The translations under genes were made by a program, and so were the position numbers. Of a stretch of DNA of 64,000 nucleotides, positions 59,955 through 64,000 are shown one piece after another; position 1 is the first letter of the stretch; each line of letters begins with the position of its first letter. Source of the DNA: Herbiconiux sp. VKM Ac-1786 (GTDB lineage: Bacteria; Actinomycetota; Actinomycetes; Actinomycetales; Microbacteriaceae); the NCBI RefSeq assembly GCF_015350805.1, contig NZ_JADKSG010000001.1, positions 558,001-622,000 of the forward strand, read 5' to 3'. Below the pieces are notes generated by a model that had not been told where the DNA came from, made no database searches, and was given only the letters and a program-made list of their open reading frames with translations.

Positions 59955-60725
59955 ATGAGCTACATCCGATCCGCGGCCCTCGAGGAGACCGGCTACGTCG
60001 TTCTCGACTCCTACGACCAGTCGAAGGACCCGAAGGAGTGGCTCGACCTCGAGTACGTGGCCTGGAAGTCGTCGGGGGACACCCGTTTCGCCCCGCTGGC
60101 CAGCGCCGCCGGCGAGCTGGAGTGCAACGGGTTCTGGAACCACACCCCGCCGCGTACCGACAAGGACGGGGTGTGGGTGCCCGCCAATGTCGCCAAGGCG
60201 CCGATCCTCAAGGCGCGCGCCGAGGAGCCCGGGGCGAACATCGGCCGCTGCCGCGTGATCGAACTGCAGCCCAACAGCTACGCCACCGCGCTCTACAACC
60301 TGCACCAGGACGACAACAACCGCCTGAACCCCGACGGCACCGGCTGGATCGTGCGCGGCTTCTTCAACCTCTCCGACGACGAGGACTCGTTCCTCATCCT
60401 GCGCGAGGACCGCTTCGACCCCGAGACCGAGGTGCGCATCGCGCTGCCGGCCGGGGCGCAGCTGATCGTCGACACCCAGCGGTTCTGGCACGCGGTCTGG
60501 CAGAAGGGGCCCGAGCCGCGGTACTGCCTCATCACGTCGTACGAGTCGGGTCCCGAGCTCGATGCGTACATCTCCGCGAAGCACGGTTCTCCGCATGCGG
60601 TGTCGGCGCCGCTCGACCCGGCGTTCGTGCAGGAGGCGCAGGCGGATGTGCGGCGGCGGCTCGCGGAGCGCGCGGCGACCCTGGCCGCCCAGGGGCGCGG
60701 GGCCTGGGTCGACGACGAGGACTAG
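59955..60725 (+). CDS. Fe(II)/2-oxoglutarate oxygenase-like protein
   Basis: 256 residues; I do not know a named family for it. In the middle NLHQDDNNRLNPDGTGWIVR gives His117-x-Asp119, followed by strands RGFFNLSDDEDSFLILRED and PAGAQLIVDTQRFWHAVWQK with His179, and EPRYCLITSY with Arg189. HxD...H with an Arg ten residues later is the metal and 2-oxoglutarate site of the cupin-type dioxygenases. The N-terminal 100 residues are helical and rich in Trp/Asp. The C-terminal helix RRRLAERAATLAAQGRGA may be dimeric. GAAAGGG lies upstream of the ATG. A possible iron box (59873) fits an iron-dependent enzyme. Substrate unknown. Confidence 0.75.
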   Translation: MSYIRSAALEETGYVVLDSYDQSKDPKEWLDLEYVAWKSSGDTRFAPLASAAGELECNGFWNHTPPRTDKDGVWVPANVAKAPILKARAEEPGANIGRCRVIELQPNSYATALYNLHQDDNNRLNPDGTGWIVRGFFNLSDDEDSFLILREDRFDPETEVRIALPAGAQLIVDTQRFWHAVWQKGPEPRYCLITSYESGPELDAYISAKHGSPHAVSAPLDPAFVQEAQADVRRRLAERAATLAAQGRGAWVDDED

Positions 60726-60747
60726 TCCCGGTGTCGGTGGCCGCCTC

Positions 60748-60753
60748 TAGGGT
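60748..60753 (+). promoter_or_regulatory. -10 element (TAGGGT) for radA, leaderless type
   Basis: TAGGGT - GTGAGC - ATG at 60760; identical hexamer and spacing to thyA. It argues against the in-frame GTG at 60754. Confidence 0.5.
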
Positions 60754-60759
60754 GTGAGC

Positions 60760-62088
60760 ATGGCCACCAAGTCCGCGAGCGCGTACCGCTGCACCGAGTG
60801 CGGCTGGCAGACCGCGAAGTGGGTCGGCCGCTGCAGCGAGTGCCAGTCCTGGGGCACGGTCGTCTCGGCCGCCGAGAACGAAGGCATCAGCCGGGCCGTC
60901 CGCGCCACCGTGCTCGACGCGGCGCGCATCGCCCGCCCGATCACCGAGATCTCCTCCGACATCGCGGCCCACTGGGCCACCGGCATCGGCGAGTTCGACC
61001 GGGTGCTCGGCGGCGGGCTGGTGCCCGGCGCGGCCATCCTGCTCTCGGGCGAGCCCGGCGTCGGCAAGTCGACCCTGCTGCTCGAGGTCGCGGCGAAGGC
61101 GGCCGAAGAGCACCTGCGCGTGCTCTACGTCTCGGCCGAGGAGTCGGTCTCGCAGGTCAAGCTGCGCGCCGAGCGCACGCACTCCCTCTCCCCCACGCTC
61201 ATGCTCGCGGCCGAGACCGACCTCGCCACCGTGCTCGGCCAGATCGACGCGGTGCAGCCCCACCTCGTCGTCGTCGACTCCGTGCAGACCGTCTCGAGCT
61301 CGTCGCTCGACAGCGCGGCGGGCAGCCCCACCCAGGTGCGGGAGGTGGCCTCCTCGCTCATCCGGGTGGCGAAGGAGCGCTCGATCCCGCTGCTGCTCGT
61401 CGGCCACGTCACGAAGGACGGGTCGATCGCGGGGCCGCGTGTGCTCGAGCACCTCGTCGACGTCGTCTGCCAGTTCGAGGGCGACCGCCAGACCGCGCTG
61501 CGCTTCGTGCGCGCGCTGAAGAACCGCTTCGGGCCCACCGACGAAGTCGGCTGCTTCGAGATGAGCGCCGACGGCATCGCCGAGGTGCCCGACCCGAGCG
61601 GGCTGTTCCTGTCCCGGGGGTCGGATGCGGTGTCCGGTACCTGCGTGACCGTCGCGCTCGAGGGCCGTCGGGCCCTGCCCGTCGAGGTGCAGGCGCTGAT
61701 CGTGAAGACACCGTCGCCGAACCCGCGCCGGGTCACGAACGGGGTCGACTCCTCGCGGGTGGCGATGATCCTGGCGGTGCTCGAGCGGCGCGCGCACATC
61801 TCGCTCAACGACAAGGACGTCTACGTCTCGACGGTGGGCGGGGTCAAGCTCACCGAGCCGGGGGCCGACCTCGCCATCGCGCTGGCGCTCGCGTCGGCGG
61901 CGAACGACCGTCCGCTCGCGCACGACCTGGCGGCGTTCGGCGAGATCTCGCTCGCGGGCGAGGTGCGGCCGGTGTCGTCCGGGCGCACCCGCGCGGCCGA
62001 GGCGAAGCGGCTGGGCTTCACCACGATCATCGACGACGAGGCGCGGCAGCTCGTGCGTGCCCTCACCCGCGCCTTCGGCGGGCGCTAG
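60760..62088 (+). CDS. radA: DNA repair/recombination protein RadA (Sms)
   Basis: 442 residues. Branch-migration helicase related to DnaB/RecA. N-terminal zinc finger C11-x2-C14...C25-x2-C28, Walker A GEPGVGKST at about 97-105, Walker B HLVVVDSVQT, the RadA-specific KNRFG at about residue 254, and a C-terminal Lon-like domain (VSTVGGVKLTEPGADLAIAL, EISLAGEVRPV). The usual length is 450. Start by the leaderless -10. It ends with a 4-bp overlap against the RibD-like gene on the opposite strand. Confidence 0.96.
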   Translation: MATKSASAYRCTECGWQTAKWVGRCSECQSWGTVVSAAENEGISRAVRATVLDAARIARPITEISSDIAAHWATGIGEFDRVLGGGLVPGAAILLSGEPGVGKSTLLLEVAAKAAEEHLRVLYVSAEESVSQVKLRAERTHSLSPTLMLAAETDLATVLGQIDAVQPHLVVVDSVQTVSSSSLDSAAGSPTQVREVASSLIRVAKERSIPLLLVGHVTKDGSIAGPRVLEHLVDVVCQFEGDRQTALRFVRALKNRFGPTDEVGCFEMSADGIAEVPDPSGLFLSRGSDAVSGTCVTVALEGRRALPVEVQALIVKTPSPNPRRVTNGVDSSRVAMILAVLERRAHISLNDKDVYVSTVGGVKLTEPGADLAIALALASAANDRPLAHDLAAFGEISLAGEVRPVSSGRTRAAEAKRLGFTTIIDDEARQLVRALTRAFGGR

Positions 62089-62666
62089 CGGCGCACGTAC
62101 TCGCCGAGCACCACGCCCGACTCGAACGCGGTCGTCGACACCACGTCGAAGTGCCGCGGGTCGTAGGTGCCCGGCTCGAACAGCGGGATGCCCGCCCCGA
62201 GCAGCACCGGGTTGCGCTTGAGCACCAGCCGGTCGATCTCCCCTGCGAGCGCGGTGGCGAGCCGCCCGCCGCCGCAGAGCCAGATGCCGCGGCCCTCGCG
62301 CTGCTTGAGCTCGCGCACGACCTCGACGGGGTCGGCGCCGGTGACGAGCGGATGCTCGTCCCCACCCGGCGCCTCGTCGAGGTGCGTGCGCGTGAACACG
62401 ATCTGCTCGAGGTGCCGGTACGGGCTCGCGACCCCGACCGCCAGCCCGACGGCGTAGGTGTTCCAGCCCATCAGCACCGTGTCGAAGCGGCCGCCCGACT
62501 GGTCGATCCCGGCGGAGGAGGCGTAGTCGGTCGGCACCGTGTCGGGGAAGCGCTCGGTGATCGCCTGCATGTGGTCGCCCTCGACCGGGAAGGCGTCGAA
62601 CTGCCCCTCGGGCCCGGCGATGAACCCGTCGAGGCTGACGGCGACGTAGTAGGTGAGTTCTCGCAT
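62085..62666 (-). CDS. dihydrofolate reductase-fold protein (RibD C-terminal domain family)
   Basis: 193 residues. Single RibD_C domain: MRELTYYVAVSLDGFIAGPE, FDTVLMGWNTYAVGLAV, IVFTRTHLDE, GIWLCGGGRLATALAGEIDR and PVLLGAGIPLFE. The GGG loop and strand order are those of bacterial YyaP/YwjB-type reductases. NADPH-binding is likely; the substrate is unknown. GGAG stands six bases before the ATG. The array at 62692-62781 lies just upstream. Confidence 0.88.
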   Translation of the reverse strand: MRELTYYVAVSLDGFIAGPEGQFDAFPVEGDHMQAITERFPDTVPTDYASSAGIDQSGGRFDTVLMGWNTYAVGLAVGVASPYRHLEQIVFTRTHLDEAPGGDEHPLVTGADPVEVVRELKQREGRGIWLCGGGRLATALAGEIDRLVLKRNPVLLGAGIPLFEPGTYDPRHFDVVSTTAFESGVVLGEYVRR

Positions 62667-62691
62667 GTCCACTCCGATCTCGACTCCTGCA

Positions 62692-62781
62692 GCGATCCGC
62701 AGACCAGCGATCCGCAGACCCGGGATCCGCAGACCCGTCATCCGCAGACCCGTGCCCAGCAGACTAGCGACCGGCAGACCC
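62692..62781. repeat. 15-bp tandem repeat, six copies
   Basis: Units start at 62692, 62707, 62722, 62737, 62752 and 62767; consensus GCGATCCGCAGACCC, the first four nearly identical, the last two diverged. It covers the gap between the RibD-like gene and the PrsW gene and runs into the last codons of the latter. Read on the minus strand it would give a GLRIx pentapeptide repeat, but it is upstream of the likely RibD-like start. Confidence 0.92.
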
Positions 62782-63600
62782 CGGGGCGAGCGGTCCCGAG
62801 CGGGGCAGCGCCCGCGCGCGGCGCAGCACGCGGAGCACCACGACCCAGGCCGCGACGAGCGCGAGCACGAGCACTCCCGCCAGCCAGTCGGTGAGCGCCA
62901 CCCCGAGGATGTCGACCGACGGCAGGAGCAGCTGCGCCAGGTCGTACAGCGAGTGGGTCGTCGCGACCACGAGGAAGACCACGACCGCCCCGACGACCCG
63001 GCCTGCGCTCGGCCGCTGCACCGCCCGGAACACCGCGCAGGCCACGAAACCCGCGAACAGCACGTGCAGCGGCAGGCCGACCAGGTCGCGCTCGACCGCG
63101 AGCAGCACCGAGGCCGATGCCGACCCCGCCGAGGAGTAGACCCCGAACACGTAGCCGGCGTTCTCCCAGATCGCGAAGCCCGCACCCACGGCGGCCCCGA
63201 TGACGAGCCCCGACCGGGCGCTGCGGCCGAGACCGATCGAGAACAGCAGCGCGGCGGCGAGCTTGCTCGACTCCTCGGTCAGGCCCACCCACCACAGCCC
63301 GGACCCGTCGGGGATGAGCAGCCCGTTCAGCGGTGCCGCCAGGGCGATCGCGACGGCTCCGCCGAAGGCCAGCGCCCGCAGCGATCCGGCGGCCAGCCGC
63401 GGGTCGTCCGCGACCGCGATCCGCACGAGCCAGACGAGGGCGACGCCCGGGATCGCCCCGCCCGCGACCCACCAGAGCGGCAGCAGTCGCTCCTTGGCGA
63501 GCAGGTCGATTGTGACGACGCCCGAGATCAGCCACGCCAGAGCGGCGACGAGGGCCACGACGACGACCACGAGCATCCGGGATCTCGGACCCACGACCAC
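62764..63600 (-). CDS. PrsW-family intramembrane metalloprotease-like protein
   Basis: 278 residues with 7-8 membrane segments. PrsW motifs: EESSK (EExxK) in WVGLTEESSKLAAALLFSIG, FAIWENAGYVFG (FxxxEN), LPLHVLFAGFVACA (conserved His) and ATTHSLYDLAQL (HxxYD). PrsW cleaves an anti-sigma factor in Bacillus subtilis; actinobacterial relatives are largely unstudied. The start is taken as GTG with GGGAGG 4-5 bases upstream; an in-frame ATG at 63636 has no ribosome binding site. The last codons lie within the 15-bp repeat array. Confidence 0.85.
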   Translation of the reverse strand: MVVGPRSRMLVVVVVALVAALAWLISGVVTIDLLAKERLLPLWWVAGGAIPGVALVWLVRIAVADDPRLAAGSLRALAFGGAVAIALAAPLNGLLIPDGSGLWWVGLTEESSKLAAALLFSIGLGRSARSGLVIGAAVGAGFAIWENAGYVFGVYSSAGSASASVLLAVERDLVGLPLHVLFAGFVACAVFRAVQRPSAGRVVGAVVVFLVVATTHSLYDLAQLLLPSVDILGVALTDWLAGVLVLALVAAWVVVLRVLRRARALPRSGPLAPGSAGR

Positions 63601-63657
63601 CTCGCCTCCCTGCCGGCACCCGCCGGGCGAGGCCATGGTAGCAATCGGCCGTCGCCG

Positions 63658-64000
63658 TCAGACGTGCGGCACGAACGCCTGCCACGCGATGCGGCGGGGC
63701 GCCCGGGGGTCGGCCTCCACGCGGTCGGCGGCGTCGATGATGAGCGTCAGCCGCTGCGACTCGTCGTAGGCGGGCCACGCGGAGGGGTCGACCGAGCCGT
63801 CGTGGGCGAAGCGGAGCCAGTGGCCGCGCATCCGCTTGCCTGCTCGAAGGAACGCGCGGCGCCCGCCCAGCACCGTCATCGTGCGCCCGAACCACCCGCC
63901 CAACCGGTCGAAGACGGCGAACAGCTCGAGCCCGTGGGTGGCGTCGAAGCCGGCCAGGCGCACCAGCCGGGGCGCGATGTCGAAGCGGTAGAAGTGCACG
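63658..64000 (-). CDS. carboxylesterase type B family protein, partial (N-terminus outside the window)
   Basis: About 113 C-terminal residues. HFYRFDIAPRLVRLAGFDAT HGLELFAVFDRL holds the catalytic-His region of type B carboxylesterases (HGxELxFVF), and WLRFAHDGSVDPSAWPAYDE and RLTLIIDAADRVEADPRAPR match the end of the family (WPAYD, R-hydrophobic-TL). The Ser and Glu of the triad would be upstream, outside the window. The substrate cannot be told. Confidence 0.75.
   Translation of the reverse strand, partial: VHFYRFDIAPRLVRLAGFDATHGLELFAVFDRLGGWFGRTMTVLGGRRAFLRAGKRMRGHWLRFAHDGSVDPSAWPAYDESQRLTLIIDAADRVEADPRAPRRIAWQAFVPHV

Noticed and set aside
62667-63185. Upstream extension of the RibD-like frame with GLRIx repeats
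   Set aside because: It overlaps the PrsW gene in another frame and homology starts at MRELTYYV behind a GGAG site.

Overview
The window is high-GC DNA from an actinobacterium, most likely of the family Microbacteriaceae. The evidence is the ribosomal and RNA polymerase gene order, the strong third-position GC bias (open reading frames run for thousands of bases on both strands), the Lhr-Nei2 pair, RlmC, and -10 elements of TANNNT type. The family-level placement is inference from gene content and order. No rRNA, CRISPR array, integrase, transposase or prophage gene was seen.

Layout. 1-8955 (minus) is the S10-spc ribosomal operon, from rpsJ down to rpmD, which is cut by the window edge; rpsN (S14) is absent from its usual place between rplE and rpsH. 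9222-11381 (minus) holds three non-ribosomal genes (fructosamine kinase family, topoisomerase IB, a small antitoxin-like protein) between the S10 operon and the str operon. 11491-15797 (minus) is rpsL-rpsG-fusA-tuf with a near-consensus promoter at 16032-16060. 16109-18383 carries a membrane protein and a flavoprotein. 18462-25871 (minus) is rpoB-rpoC.

From 26134 on the genes are ordinary chromosomal accessory and housekeeping genes in short operons: a spermidine-synthase-like protein and a sugar-dehydrogenase lipoprotein, a TPR protein, a SprT-like protein, two paralogous secreted beta-propeller proteins flanking a DUF427 gene, a DEAD-box helicase with a structured leader, a degenerate Nudix protein, the giant helicase Lhr overlapping Nei2, YbaK, a HAD phosphatase, DUF2071, thyA-folA, msrB-msrA beside a membrane-bound molybdopterin oxidoreductase, RlmC, a candidate HTH/nucleotidyltransferase toxin-antitoxin pair, a DinB-type polymerase, a decayed locus next to tRNA-Ser(CGA), a metallophosphoesterase, a Stealth-family phosphotransferase, an Fe(II)/2-oxoglutarate-oxygenase-like protein behind an iron-box-like site, radA, a RibD-like reductase, a PrsW-family protease and the end of a carboxylesterase.

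Three themes recur. First, at least eight genes show a -10 element exactly 6-7 nt before the start codon with no Shine-Dalgarno sequence, which predicts leaderless mRNAs and fixes several starts. Second, short tandem repeats (7, 9, 15 and 51 bp units) occur at gene edges and inside folA and the DUF2071 gene. Third, several regulatory sites can be read: a SigH/SigR-type promoter before msrBA, an inverted repeat in a beta-propeller leader, a palindrome at the start of the HTH/nucleotidyltransferase operon, and back-to-back promoters for rpoB and its divergent neighbour.
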